DNA from: Chromera velia
Taxonomy: Eukaryota > Sar > Chromeraceae
Length of the DNA: 64,000 nt
NCBI GenBank assembly: GCA_018398765.1
Contig: JAHBMJ010000443.1
Coordinates: 160,273-224,272 of the forward strand
Direction of reading: 5' to 3'
Every line of letters starts with the position of its first letter. The stretch's first letter is position 1. Shown in pieces: positions 22,519 through 36,139 of this stretch. The notes beneath the pieces were generated by a model. The model saw only the letters and a list, made by a program, of their open reading frames with translations, made no database searches and was not told where the DNA came from. The position numbers and the translations under genes are program-made.

Positions 22519-24824
22519 GAGAAAGATTGGAGATGGGGTGATAACAGCAATGCATGTTAGGTCTTCATTTGATCTCTTTTCTTTTCCTTTCTTTTCTTTT
22601 TTCGAGGTGAAACTTCATTTTTGCGTTTCCTCGAGGGCCCACTCTCCCACCTATTTTTCTGTTCGTTGTTCTAGATGAAGACTCGCGAGAAACACAGTCT
22701 GAGAATAGAAGAGAGAAAATTCGACCAGACACATTTTCGTCGCGGTGTACAGCCCCGATCAACTTGTCAGGATGCATAACGGTGCATGCACTGTGCAGTT
22801 GAGCTCAACAGAGAGAGAAAGGCAATCGTTAGTTCACTCGGTAGTCTGCATTGCATATTAAGTGAATCGAATGGTGAAAGTTTCAACAAAGTACTGTGAA
22901 GACCTTGACCCGGCAGGCTGTCCTGGCCTAGCTCGGCCATGGCTCGAGGACAGTCACTACATGCATGATGAAGTCTGTTCACGTGTGTGCACATGCGTAG
23001 ATTCGCAGGGGGCTTTTCTTTTCTTTTCTTTTGCTTTTGCTTTGGTTTGGCGCCGTCTTTGGTGAATTTTTCTGGTTGCTTTCCCTCTTTCTCGTTCTCC
23101 ATTGAGGTGCTTTTTGTTCCTCTTTGGTTCGTCTTTTTGCGTTTTGACTGGAGACGGCATTTGAAGAGAAGACGTGGAGGCGAAGTTTCAAAGAGGCCCC
23201 TGGGGGTCTTTGTATAGAGTGGGGGTGCGTGTGAGTAGATTCAAAACCTCGGTCTCGTGCCCGGGACTTTCCATCATTCATTTGTGACTCAATTGCCTTT
23301 CCGTCTGGAGTACAACACGAGGCGAAGAAATATGAAAAAGGGGAAGGAGGAATACACGGCAAATGAGGGAAAAAATGAGGAAAAGAAAATCGAAAGAAGC
23401 ATTTCATTCATGCATGCATACATACAGCAGTTGAATAAAAGACAGGGACAGGAAAAGCATTTTTTGCGAAAACCCGCAATTAAGTCAACCACTAAGTTCT
23501 CACAGGTCGATCTTGGGCACTGCCTTCACACCTTCTGTGTAAAAGGAAAGGAGGTAAGTCAAACGATCGACTCAACAGAATGTCAGTCAGAAGATTAATG
23601 AAAGATGGACGAATAGCAGGGCCTGTTTTGAAATTCTCTGATGGGTTTTAAGGAGGGACGACAGAATGTCGACAGGTGGTGGTCATTTTGCATGGATGGA
23701 TGGATGGATGGATGGGCCCTGCCTCTTTTAATTGCATGGATGAGTGGGTGCAGTTGTGCATGACATCGTATGATCAGCACGTTCATTCCCTGTCCGGTGA
23801 AACGCAGTGATCCTCAAATTTGTGAATTGATTCCGTCATGCATGGTCTCGTCCTTCGATGGCCTCAATTCTTCTTTGGCTGACACATGCCGATTCTTCAC
23901 AGACAGACAGAGAGACAGTCCGTTTGTGAACATCGCAGTAGCACACAGACCTTGCATGCGTGCATTCATGTGTGCTGTCCTCTTTCTTTGTTAATTATCC
24001 AATGACTCTCAGTAACCATTCTTGCGATGCAAAGAGAGTTCCACGGACTTGAAGTAAAAGAATTTGAGGAATGGGGGGGAAACTTGCAGACATAGCCCCA
24101 GATACAGTCAGATATTATGTATATATACACTAATACATATAGTATAAAGGGTATAGTGTTCGGTTCTAGGTTCGGTTTTAGGTTATATTAGGTTAAGACC
24201 GTTAGGTTACTGAAACATTGGCGAGAACATTGACAGTCTGGGGCCTTTAAATTTGTTGAAAACGAATCTGCAAATATATAAATTGAGTATGATTTGTAAA
24301 GTTATTTCCAGAATAAAATCTCATTCTAAATCTATAACTTTGAATCTTAATTTAAACTTTTGTGACTTATATATAACTTTAAAATTTAAATGGGCCACTG
24401 ACATTATCAGGCTGACTAAGGCTAACTGATTGACTCCATCAAGGAGACTGTTTTTCAAATTTTATTCAAGAAAGACAAACAGATCGTTCAGACTTCAAGT
24501 TGTGCAAGTATCAGCCGTAGTCGTACGTGTTCAAAGACTTCAGGGAATCAGGGTTTATCTGGTGATTTGTAAAAACGTGTAATAGGCTTCACTCTAGGCT
24601 TCACTTGCGTACATGAGTTTTAACAAACATCAGAACAAACTTGTATCAACTATCTATGCTAACACTCAGTGGCGGCGCTTGAGGCAGACGAATGTCACTG
24701 ACGTACAGTAGCTGAGCGTAGCTGAGCTAGTAGCTGAGACTGCTGATGTATACTGATGTAATGTTACAGCGTGTACGTGTCTCTAAGAGGTTTTGGTATG
24801 TTCTAGGGTATGTTTTGGCTATCT
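22280..24824. other. Intergenic, no gene recognised
   Basis: Contains (GA)n at about 22468-22512, (GGAT)n at about 23693-23716, CATGCATG at about 23408-23418 and an AT-rich zone (about 24080-24420) with ATTATATTAGGTTA-like runs. Short frames here have no family match and no exon-like phase structure. No structural RNA was recognised. Confidence 0.6.
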
Positions 24825-25469
24825 CTAGCTGCCATTCACGATACGGAAGCCCCCGGTGTCAATGTGCTGAAGAAACCGGTGCTTGAAAGAAGGCTGTCCT
24901 TCAAAGTGAGTCTGCACGATCTGGAGCACATCCCCGTGTGCCACAAGGACCGTCACCGAGGGACGACTCTCACTTCCGCTGTCGCCTCCACAGGCACTGA
25001 TCTGCTCTTGGTGGTCTTCGAGAACCTTCAGTGCCCTTGATTGCACTCTGTCGGTCGTCTCCTGGCCCAAACTTTCGTCCTTGCCCTCCTGCGCAGCATC
25101 GAGTTTCCACACCTCTTCGTATTTGTCCGTGCTTTCCCCATTTAGTCGACCAAAGGATCTCTCCCTGAGGCCCTCCTTCAAGGATAAGGATGGCTGCAGC
25201 CCCCCTTCCTTGAATATTTCTAAAAGCTCACAAGCTGTCTCTCGTGCTCGTTTGAAGTCCGAAGTCAAGATGTGGACCGTCGTGTTCTCTCCATACTTCT
25301 CCTCGATGAGCTTCAAAAGTTGGGACGCCGTCTCCTTTGCCTGCTGTCTCCCGACCTCTGTGAGACCGTGTTGATGCACACTCACGGTCGGATCACACGA
25401 AATGATCTTAAGGACATTGGCTTCCGACTGCCCGTGACGGACCAGAATCACGGCCCCCTTCGTCGACAT
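24825..25469 (-). CDS. Histidine phosphatase (phosphoglycerate mutase-like), intronless
   Basis: A single exon of 214 codons covers a typical branch-2-length histidine phosphatase. The RHG motif appears as ILVRHGQSEAN (Arg11, His12, the phospho-accepting histidine). The second basic residue is in SDFKRARETA, the acid is in LKEGLRERSFG, and the second catalytic histidine is in VLVAHGD. All catalytic positions are present, so the enzyme should be active on a phosphorylated small molecule or protein; the substrate cannot be told from sequence. There is no targeting peptide, so it is probably cytosolic. It is one of the few intronless genes in the window and faces an intronless WD40 gene across about 700 bases of shared upstream DNA. 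Confidence 0.93.
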   Translation of the reverse strand: MSTKGAVILVRHGQSEANVLKIISCDPTVSVHQHGLTEVGRQQAKETASQLLKLIEEKYGENTTVHILTSDFKRARETACELLEIFKEGGLQPSLSLKEGLRERSFGRLNGESTDKYEEVWKLDAAQEGKDESLGQETTDRVQSRALKVLEDHQEQISACGGDSGSESRPSVTVLVAHGDVLQIVQTHFEGQPSFKHRFLQHIDTGGFRIVNGS

Positions 25470-26178
25470 CCCGTCGTCTTCTGGCTATTTTCAGTATTTC
25501 TGCAGCTGCCAGTGGTCGTTTGCCGTCTCCGAGCATATGTATTTGCCGGGTGCCTCCAGCGCGATAGAGACACTCAAACAATAAGAGGCGGTCTGGCAAT
25601 TCAACTGAGCGGGAAGGGCAACTGAAACGTCGTATGAGTGCATATAAACTCATCTAAATGAAGGCTCTCTTTAGGAAACAAGTGATTCACAGCTAGGACC
25701 AGGGGTGACACAGGTGCGTACCTTCAGTCTCCGCAAGCCTGATGCGCCGTCTCCGCGAACGCCTCCATGCACGCGCGGTCGGCCGAGACGTCTCCTTCAA
25801 TAATTTGAAGGCATCTTGAGCCACCATTCAAGCCTGACAGCAGTTAATTGCCGGATTCCATCATGATTCAACGTACACTCATCTTCCATCCCAGTTAATA
25901 ATTCGTCATTCTTTTTTCATACTTTTGACCAACCGCTGCCGTCTGTCTCATTGGCCTGAGCCAAGCAGCCGTCAAGTGCACGTGAAGCTGTCGTGCCCGA
26001 AAACGCCGTCAAGGTTTGACAGCCAGTGATTTCTTGTTACCCGTCTACTTCTGGTGGAAGCGGAGAAAGTGGTAGAGACATCCTTCATTCTGTATTTTTT
26101 TGGGGGGGCCCCAAGCAAGATTATCAAAAAGACAGTCAAGGAGTGTTCTATATTTGGCGAGGGGGCGCCAGAAATAAA
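25470..26178. promoter_or_regulatory. Divergent intergenic region
   Basis: About 700 bases separate head-to-head intronless genes and presumably carry both promoters. GGGGTGACACAGGTGCGTACC-like sequence at about 25703-25723 resembles a GGGGTGACAC...GCGTACC arrangement at 18417-18484 upstream of the bestrophin gene. A GC-rich patch containing CCATGCACGCGCGG lies at about 25765-25780. Confidence 0.4.
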
Positions 26179-27903
26179 ATGTTCTGTCTTCAGTCCCCTT
26201 GTCGCGCTCTCTGTAGCGTGCCTGTGGGCGACAGGCGGTCCCTCTTCATTGCGGGCACAGGTGCCTCCCATGGGCCAGGGGGCAGTAGCGTTGTTGGTCT
26301 TTTGTATGATGAGAAAATAGGGAGTGTCAGTTGCGTTGGAAAGAGCGCTGCTGAGGGTCCCGTCTCCGAGGTGTGTGCGCGGGACGTGGAAGAGCTGTCA
26401 AGTGAGATCGGCTCGCAGGGGAGTGATAAGGGAGAGGGGGGGGGCAGTGCTTCAGGTGGTCTGTCTCTGCAGTTTGCGTCGTCTGTTTGCTGTAGTGAGA
26501 CGGGGAGACGAAGAGTCGGGATGTGGAAACTTGCCGGTAAAGGGGGTGAGGGTGGAGCACCCGGTTCATGGCAACTTGAACCGCTGTGCTCTCTAGGAGT
26601 GGGGTCGGCAGAGGATTTCTCCTTCTGGCCTGGGAGACGGTTGCAGTGGGATCCGTTAACTGGTCAGACAAATGAGGGGGGGGATGCACGGTTGTTCTGT
26701 GGAGACGGAGACGGGATTCATTGTTTGACGTTTGGGAATGGAGACGCAGGGTCTTCGTCTTTTGTTGTTCTTCGGAATAGGGAGGAAGGATTTGTGTCTG
26801 AAGGTTTGCACAATCGCCTGTATGAGATCTCTGCTGACCCTTTGCACCCGAATCTGGTGATTGCGGGGGTGGGAAGGGACCTGATAGGATGTGATGTGAG
26901 GGAGTCCAGGTGTTTCTGTTTGCGCACACAGGTCCACAAAGGCGCTGTGCGGACAGTCGACCATGCTCCCCTAGTGGTGCATCAAATAGCCTCGGGGGGG
27001 GAGGACGGCCGGATTTTCCTTTGGGACTGCCGACATCTTTCAGAGCCTCTGCATGAATTCGGCTTCAGTGCAGAAGGGGAGGAGGAAATGGGGCTAGGGG
27101 GAAGTGTAAAGAGCACTGCACACTCCCACTGGGTGAAGTCTGTTCGTTACAACCGTAGCCATGATTCCCTTTTGCTGTCAGCGTCGGGGGATACGTCCGT
27201 GCGATTGTGGAGGCTGCCCCCCTCAGCCCTCGAACCTCAGACGCTGCCTCCCCCTCAGGTCGAAAGAGGGGCAGGGAAAGAGAAGGCAGAAAAGGGGGCC
27301 TCGGCATGCCCCTCTGCGTTGTCTGCTGCCCTCTCGGCTGTTTTTGGCACTTGTGGGGAACGTCCCATAGGTTCCTTGGATTGTTCTGCAACGTCTCTGT
27401 TGGAGGGACGGTTGGGGTGTCTGAACGCTCCTGATTTCGGAATTGAAATCTTTGGGGGGACGAGTACGAAGGAGAAGGGAAGGGGAAAGAAGATCGAAGG
27501 AAGTAAGAAAAGGAGACGAGAGGGGGAAAAGAGGCTGCCTTGGATTTCCCTTGTGAGTGGGAGTGAAGACAGGCATAGAGTTGGGTGGGTGGGGGGTTCA
27601 GCAGGGGGCAGTATCAGCTTAGCGGTTGACGGCGGCACAGGGACGGGAAGGGGGGTTGGCACAGTGGAAATGGACAGTGTCAGCCGGTCCGGACGGCCCG
27701 TTGGTGCCAGCACGAGTGAGAGCTGGCACGACGCTTCTGTTGAGACTCTCTGTTGGTCTGCGGGGGATCCCTGGGTAGCTGCCTCAGTGGCATCGGGGGT
27801 TAGGTCAACCCTTATGGTGGGCCACGTTCCCTCGTCTGTCCGTATGGAGATTCTGACTTCCTGTGTGTTCCCTGAAGAGGAAGAGGAAGAAGGTGATACA
27901 TAG
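26179..27903 (+). CDS. EIPR1/TSSC1-like WD40-repeat protein
   Basis: A single exon of 574 codons from ATG 26179 ends in TAG. Two WD40 blades are clear: HKGAVRTVDH followed by GGEDGRIFLWDCR, then HSHWVKSVRYNRSHD followed by SASGDTSVRLW. The second blade, plus a C-terminal blade with LCWSAGDPWVAAS, matches the EARP/GARP-interacting protein family (EIPR1), which acts with tethering complexes in endosome-to-Golgi and dense-core vesicle traffic. I prefer the ATG at 26179 to the in-frame one at 26026: the family homology begins at MFCLQSPCRAL, and the upstream 51 codons are atypical. The protein is longer than animal relatives because of glycine-rich inserts and a Lys/Arg block (about residues 430-455, KKIEGSKKRRREGEKR). 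Role by homology only. Confidence 0.87.
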   Translation: MFCLQSPCRALCSVPVGDRRSLFIAGTGASHGPGGSSVVGLLYDEKIGSVSCVGKSAAEGPVSEVCARDVEELSSEIGSQGSDKGEGGGSASGGLSLQFASSVCCSETGRRRVGMWKLAGKGGEGGAPGSWQLEPLCSLGVGSAEDFSFWPGRRLQWDPLTGQTNEGGDARLFCGDGDGIHCLTFGNGDAGSSSFVVLRNREEGFVSEGLHNRLYEISADPLHPNLVIAGVGRDLIGCDVRESRCFCLRTQVHKGAVRTVDHAPLVVHQIASGGEDGRIFLWDCRHLSEPLHEFGFSAEGEEEMGLGGSVKSTAHSHWVKSVRYNRSHDSLLLSASGDTSVRLWRLPPSALEPQTLPPPQVERGAGKEKAEKGASACPSALSAALSAVFGTCGERPIGSLDCSATSLLEGRLGCLNAPDFGIEIFGGTSTKEKGRGKKIEGSKKRRREGEKRLPWISLVSGSEDRHRVGWVGGSAGGSISLAVDGGTGTGRGVGTVEMDSVSRSGRPVGASTSESWHDASVETLCWSAGDPWVAASVASGVRSTLMVGHVPSSVRMEILTSCVFPEEEEEEGDT

Positions 27904-28378
27904 ATTCTCTGGAATTAGGGGGGGCGTTGCATGTAGGTCTGCATATTATACAATCGTGTATACCAGTGACCTCCGTCTTGAACGGCGTCTTCTGCGAGTC
28001 ACGCTTGATTTAGTCGTTCAAGTTTGCATATTCACTGCATGAATTCAAAATTTTAAAAGTTTATTCACTATAGTTCATTCTGTAAGGCCTAAGGCCTTTC
28101 AGGCTCTTTCGGGCTAGCTTTTGGGGACTCTTTAAGCGCTTCTATACGCTCAAACCAAATAGCTCAAACCGACTTTGGGGTAACTTACAGTTACTATAGG
28201 TAACTTAGAGTAAAATAGGATAAAGTATAGAGTACTAGCTGTTAATTAGGAAAACTTTTAGCTTAACCTTATATATGGATAGTAAAGTAACTAAGGGTAA
28301 ACCCCTAATTTTATCCTAACCCTAGCCTTAACCTTAGGCTTGAATTAGGGCTAGACGTTATAGGGTATATATGGTAAG
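27904..28378. other. Intergenic, AT-rich, no gene
   Basis: Short AT-rich runs and TTAGG/CTTAACC-like degenerate words; no coding or RNA signal. The last five bases (28374-28378, GTAAG) are the left target-site duplication of the LTR element. Confidence 0.6.
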
Positions 28379-28781
28379 TGATGAAGTACGAGATTTAGCT
28401 ATGTGCAGCGTTGGGTGATAAGAGTTCTCAAATCAGCCCCTGCTGTCGGTTTGTTCTACTTCTCGTACATCGCCTCCTTTCCTACTAGTCAGAAGGAGTG
28501 CCAAACGATGGTCTATCCACTTTCTGCTCCATTTACGTCCAGAAAAGACATCTGCCGGTTGATCGATCTGTACCGTTAAACGATACATGCATGCGGATGA
28601 TGCAACTGATTCTCTCTATCGGTGAAATAGAACAATTAACTTAGCCGTATCGATAAATCGACGTGTGCGCTCACACTTGCGCGCGCTGCCTTTGCGAGCC
28701 ACCCCAATTTCTCCAACTTTTTGTACTCCGGCCAAGCTGTCTCTTCGGCGGTCTCACAGACAAGCCCTTAGGACTTCATCA
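28379..28781 (-). repeat. Left LTR of the non-autonomous element
   Basis: 403 bp, TGATGAAGTACG...GGACTTCATCA, nearly identical to 30007-30409. It has TG/CA ends and a perfect 9-bp terminal inversion. Confidence 0.9.
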
Positions 28782-30006
28782 GTGCATCCTTTTCTTTTGT
28801 ACGGAGTACGCACCTTACTTCTTCTCTTCCTGTTTTTGAACAAAACACCACACTTTTGAGGACTGATATTTCCTTCTTTCTCTAGTTTCATTGACATAAA
28901 GCATGCTGATATCATGCAGGGAAGAGGTTTCTCAAATCTCCTACGAGTCAGTCTACAAGCAAGGCGAGAGAGATCTCTGACATTCTATCTGATACAAGAG
29001 AGGTCTCAAATTATATTCCAGACAAAACGATCGACTCTTGCTTTCACCTCATGAATGTATCAGATTGATGAAAGAAATATGTCTACACAGACGAAGGTAC
29101 GGGAAAGAATTCTGCAGTCTTTGCATCCTTTTTTTTTCTTGAAGCTTTTCTTCCCCTTTTCCATCATGGTGTCGTTCAATTTTCTTCTCAACTGAATCAC
29201 GTTCTTTCTTTCTATCCACCCCGTCTCTGTTCTGCTCTGTAACAGTTGTCTTTCGATTTGTGTACACGCCCGTACTCGTATGAACAGATCGGGTTATCCT
29301 TCTCTCAGCTTTCTGCCTTACACAGTGTACTAGGCAGTGTACCTCCATGAACGTATTCACGCTTTCCTCCTACCTCTCTTGCCTTTTTCTCCTTTCCTCT
29401 TCCCCCTAATGCATACATCCCAGCAAGAACGAACAAGAAAAAGAGGCATGCACGAATTCTGCACAGTTATGCCCAACACACACAGGAGCCCTTTCCATCT
29501 GAACCTTTTGACTTCACATGATGGAGCGGTCGCTTCGTTAACCTGCACGTGCACGAGCACTGCTTTTCTCTCCAGATGTTCGCCGCAAACCCCTGTCCTT
29601 GCTCCTCCGAAGACTCTTGGGGACCGTTTGTGAGGTGGATGATCATGTGGATGCCGATCGGTATTCTGTCGTGTCCTTTCCATGTGTGCGAGAGATCTCT
29701 GAACGAACGGACGCCAACGTCTCCTTTTTCCTCATCGATGTTCTGTTCGACTCGCGAGCTGTCCGGAGATCCTCAACTGGACATCTTGAACAGAGGAAAG
29801 AAGACATACTACACCGATACAAACTCTGGCACTCTGTATTTGAATTCTTACCAGATCGGAAACAAAGATTTGGACAGGAAGAAGATGAAGAACGAAAGAC
29901 TGTGACAAGAGACCGATGGCTTTGCTACTAGCTGATTGGAGAAGAAGCCATCTTGGAAGAAAGTTTTGGAAGCGAAGGCTGGCTGCCCCCCACTTCCGTC
30001 ACCACT

Positions 30007-30409
30007 TGACGAAGTACGAGATTTAGCTATGTGCAGCGTTGGGTGACGAGAGTTCTTAAATCAGCCCCTGCTGTCGGTTTGTTCTACTTCTCGTACATCG
30101 CCTCCTTTCCTACTAGTCAGAAGGAGTGCCAAACGACGGTCTATCCACTTTCTGCTCCATCTACGTCCAGAAAAGACATCTGCCGGTCGATCGATCTGTA
30201 TCATTAAACGATACATGCATACCGATGATGCAACTGATTCTCTCTATCGGTGAAATAGAACAATTAACTTAGCCGTATCAATAAATCGACGCGTGCGCTC
30301 ACACTTGCGCGCGCTGCCTTTGCGAGCCACCCCAATTTCTCCAACTTTTTGTGCTCCGGCCAAGCTGTCTCTTCGGCGGTCTCACAAACAAGCCCTTAGG
30401 ACTTCATCA
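30007..30409 (-). repeat. Right LTR of the non-autonomous element
   Basis: 403 bp, equal in length to the left LTR. Substitutions are scattered and I found no length change between the copies. Confidence 0.9.
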
Positions 30410-30594
30410 GTAAGTCATTATAAGTTATCAGCATATCATTATCATATACGCCACTAGATACGCCATCGTCGTCTGCCCAGACTAGTGGCCTACTATATTA
30501 GATCAAGTCTACTTACATTGTCAACCTTAGTACGTGATACACCGCCAGACTAGCTACCAGGTTTCGATGTTTTAAGACGATCCGTCCTCGCTAC
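30410..30594. other. Short intergenic spacer
   Basis: Begins with the right target-site duplication GTAAG (30410-30414). Nothing else is recognised before the stop codon of the MYND gene at 30595. Confidence 0.6.
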
Positions 30595-33622
<3,028 letters not shown>

Positions 33623-34692
33623 CGTCAGGGAGGCACTGTCAGAAAAGAAGCATGTGCACGCTTTGAGAGACTGAGCAAGTTCACTGGGCGAAAAAGTAGA
33701 AGGTCTAGCAGAGCATCAGTGAGCAAGGGATACATGGGTAGCTACAAGAGAGCTTCTTTCAAATCAATGAGTCATCCACTGTGTGACAGCCATGCAGACT
33801 CAGGAAGCAGCTCTGTCAGCTGCATGCATGTCCGACGATTTCCGACGCTTCTTTGCGGTCCGCGAGAAAAGCGAAATAGGTCGGTGCGCAATGCGCGCCC
33901 ATGCATGCGCGCACGCGCGAATGCGTTCGTGCATGCATGTATGCGCTTAGACGGGCCTGTATATAGACGGACTTCGAGGAGCCATGCCAGTCGGGAAGTT
34001 CATTGAATCTGGATTCTGGAACTTGGACTTTCAAGAAGTTGTACATAAATGAAGTAACTTTACTCCAAGGGGCATGCTCTTGAGCGTCGTTATTGACTAA
34101 CAGGGGGCCGAAGCGATTTTACAGGAGGCCCTCACGGCAACACATCGAAGGATGCATGCGTATACAGTCTGACGCACAGAAATTTACTGGTAGACAGACT
34201 ACAGAAATTCGACGCATTCCCACCACGTTGACATGAGCGGCCGACACGCCAACAGCCTCTCCCAGGTGTTCAGTACGGCTTCCAAAGACGCAATTTGGGT
34301 AAGCCGACACAATTGGCAGCAACCCGGGGTCTGTGTCGAATAAGCTTCATGTATGTATATGCACGCACACATTTTGATGTATAGATGATTCATTAGTGTA
34401 GAGCATGGGTTGTCGCATGATTCGGCAAACAAAGCCTGGGAGAACGAAGCAAAAAGTGGGTGTGTAGGTGCTGAGATGGACACACGAGAGAGATGCGAAC
34501 ATGACCTGCATGGCATTTCTCTCCGCACTGGGCCCCTCTGCCTGCTCCTTCATGCATGCAGCTCACATCCATGTATGTTGTCCTCTTCTCTCCATCGACT
34601 GCAGTTCTTTCTCTGTGTTCTCTGTTCCTCTCCACCTCCTTTGTATCCACTTTTCTCCTCTCCACTCGTTTTCTCCTTGCCCTTTCCCGCAG
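33623..34692. promoter_or_regulatory. Divergent intergenic region with three CATGCATG sites
   Basis: Lies between the MYND gene (minus) and the proline-rich gene (plus). TGCATGCATG occurs at 33821-33830, CATGCATGC at 33900-33908 and TGCATGCATG at 33930-33939, within a CG-rich stretch; another CATGCATGC is at about 34550-34558. These resemble AP2-type promoter elements of related parasites. The first exon of the plus gene must also lie somewhere here, but I could not fix its start. Confidence 0.45.
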
Positions 34693-35823
34693 GAGAAGGT
34701 CTTTTCAGGCGACCCCTCCTTGTCCTCCCAGCAGAAGGACAAGTCGGGTCTCTTCGACCCCTCCCACTGGCACCCCGATGGACCGGCACCGCCTGAAAGC
34801 AACACGCGGCTGGGAGAGACACATCACAGAGGCACGAGCGCCTACTCACCTTTCCACTTCCATCCCTCATCAGCATTCAACCCCCACACACGCGACCCCG
34901 CAGACAGAGCCGGGCCGAGAGCTGGACACACCGAGGCTCCAATCAAAGCCTCTCCGACGACTTACTTCTCTCCACAGCGACCAAGGCACTCATCTCCTCT
35001 GAGAAGCCAGGAGAGGCCCTCGGTCCACCAAATGAACACATTCCCATTCGGGGGGGGGGCAGCGCAGTGGCCTGGGCTGACTGCCGCAGAGAGAGTGCAG
35101 AGATATCTGATGCACCCGAAAGGGCCCTCGCAGCCCCGGCCTGAAGAGGGACACTCAAAGGACAGAATGCGGTCAGTTTTCCCGTTTTTGATCCGGCCTT
35201 GCCTCTCTACCTTGTTCCCTTTTTTCATTGGACCCTTTTCTCGCTCGTTCTGACAACTCAATGGGGTTCACCAGTCAAGAGTGACTCCTTTTGGTCTCTG
35301 CTGACTTGCTCGCTTTGCAGATTCTTTCGGCAAGACAAACCCAGCAAGGAGAACAAACACTGGAGCGAACAGTTCCACCCTCTGCCTACGGACCCACTAC
35401 ACACATTCAAAGGTTGGCCTGGCCAGGGCATCGCCGGGTTGAGGCTGTCTGTTGCGCGACAGGAAGACGTGACAGCTGTTCAGTCTCCTCTGTCTTTCTG
35501 TCTTGTTTGGCTGTCTGTCTCTCCCTTCTCTGCACAACTTCCGATGCTCTCCTCTCTTCTTTAAAACTATAAGTCCTCCTTTGCCCCCCCTTCACTTTCC
35601 GTCAGGAGGGTTCCGAGAGCTCCGAACGTGCCTGAGAAGAGAACTGGAAACCAGAGCGCAGTCAGTTGGGAAGGTAGAAAGGCAGGCAGGGAGGGAGTGA
35701 AAGGGAAGGGGCTGGTTGTCAATCCATTCTGTTCGGGAGGGATGGAGGCCGTGCGCAAGGGGATTGACGATTTGGTGGCTGAGAGCGGAGGTGAGCGAAA
35801 GAGACAGAGACAGAGAGAGAGAC

Positions 35824-35864
<41 letters not shown>

Positions 35865-35876
35865 GACAGAGACAGA

Positions 35877-35917
<41 letters not shown>

Positions 35918-35927
35918 AGACAGAGAC

Positions 35928-35980
<53 letters not shown>

Positions 35981-36089
35981 CAGGGACAGAGACAGAGACA
36001 GAGACAGAGACAGAGAGAGAGGGAGACAGAGACAGAGACAGAGACAGAGACAGGGACAGAGACAGAGACAGAGACAGAGACAGACAGAC

Positions 36090-36139
<50 letters not shown>

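Larger units (their letters stand above)
28379..30409 (-). mobile_element. Complete non-autonomous LTR retroelement (TRIM/LARD-like)
   Basis: Two 403-bp direct repeats flank about 1.2 kb. Each begins TG and ends CA with a 9-bp inverted end (TGATGAAGT / ACTTCATCA, one mismatch in the right copy). The element is bounded by identical 5-bp sequences, GTAAG at 28374-28378 and at 30410-30414, a standard integrase-made target duplication. Polarity appears to be minus: beside the left LTR the minus strand carries a purine tract (28788-28799), and beside the right LTR it reads AG then TGGTGACGGAAGTGGGG, a TGG-starting primer-binding-site candidate (about 30005-29989). No gag, protease, integrase or reverse transcriptase was recognised inside, so it depended on another element. 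I count about 17 LTR differences (around 4%), implying an insertion that is not recent. Confidence 0.88.

Noticed and set aside
25408-25653. ORF overlapping the start of the histidine phosphatase
   Set aside because: It is out of frame with the phosphatase, lacks similarity, and lies in its promoter region.
26026-26178. Upstream in-frame ATG for the WD40 gene
   Set aside because: Family similarity starts at the ATG at 26179, and the 51 upstream codons are atypical and unmatched.
29049-29931. Small ORFs inside the non-autonomous LTR element
   Set aside because: None resembles gag or pol, both strands have similar frames, and codon content is not gene-like.
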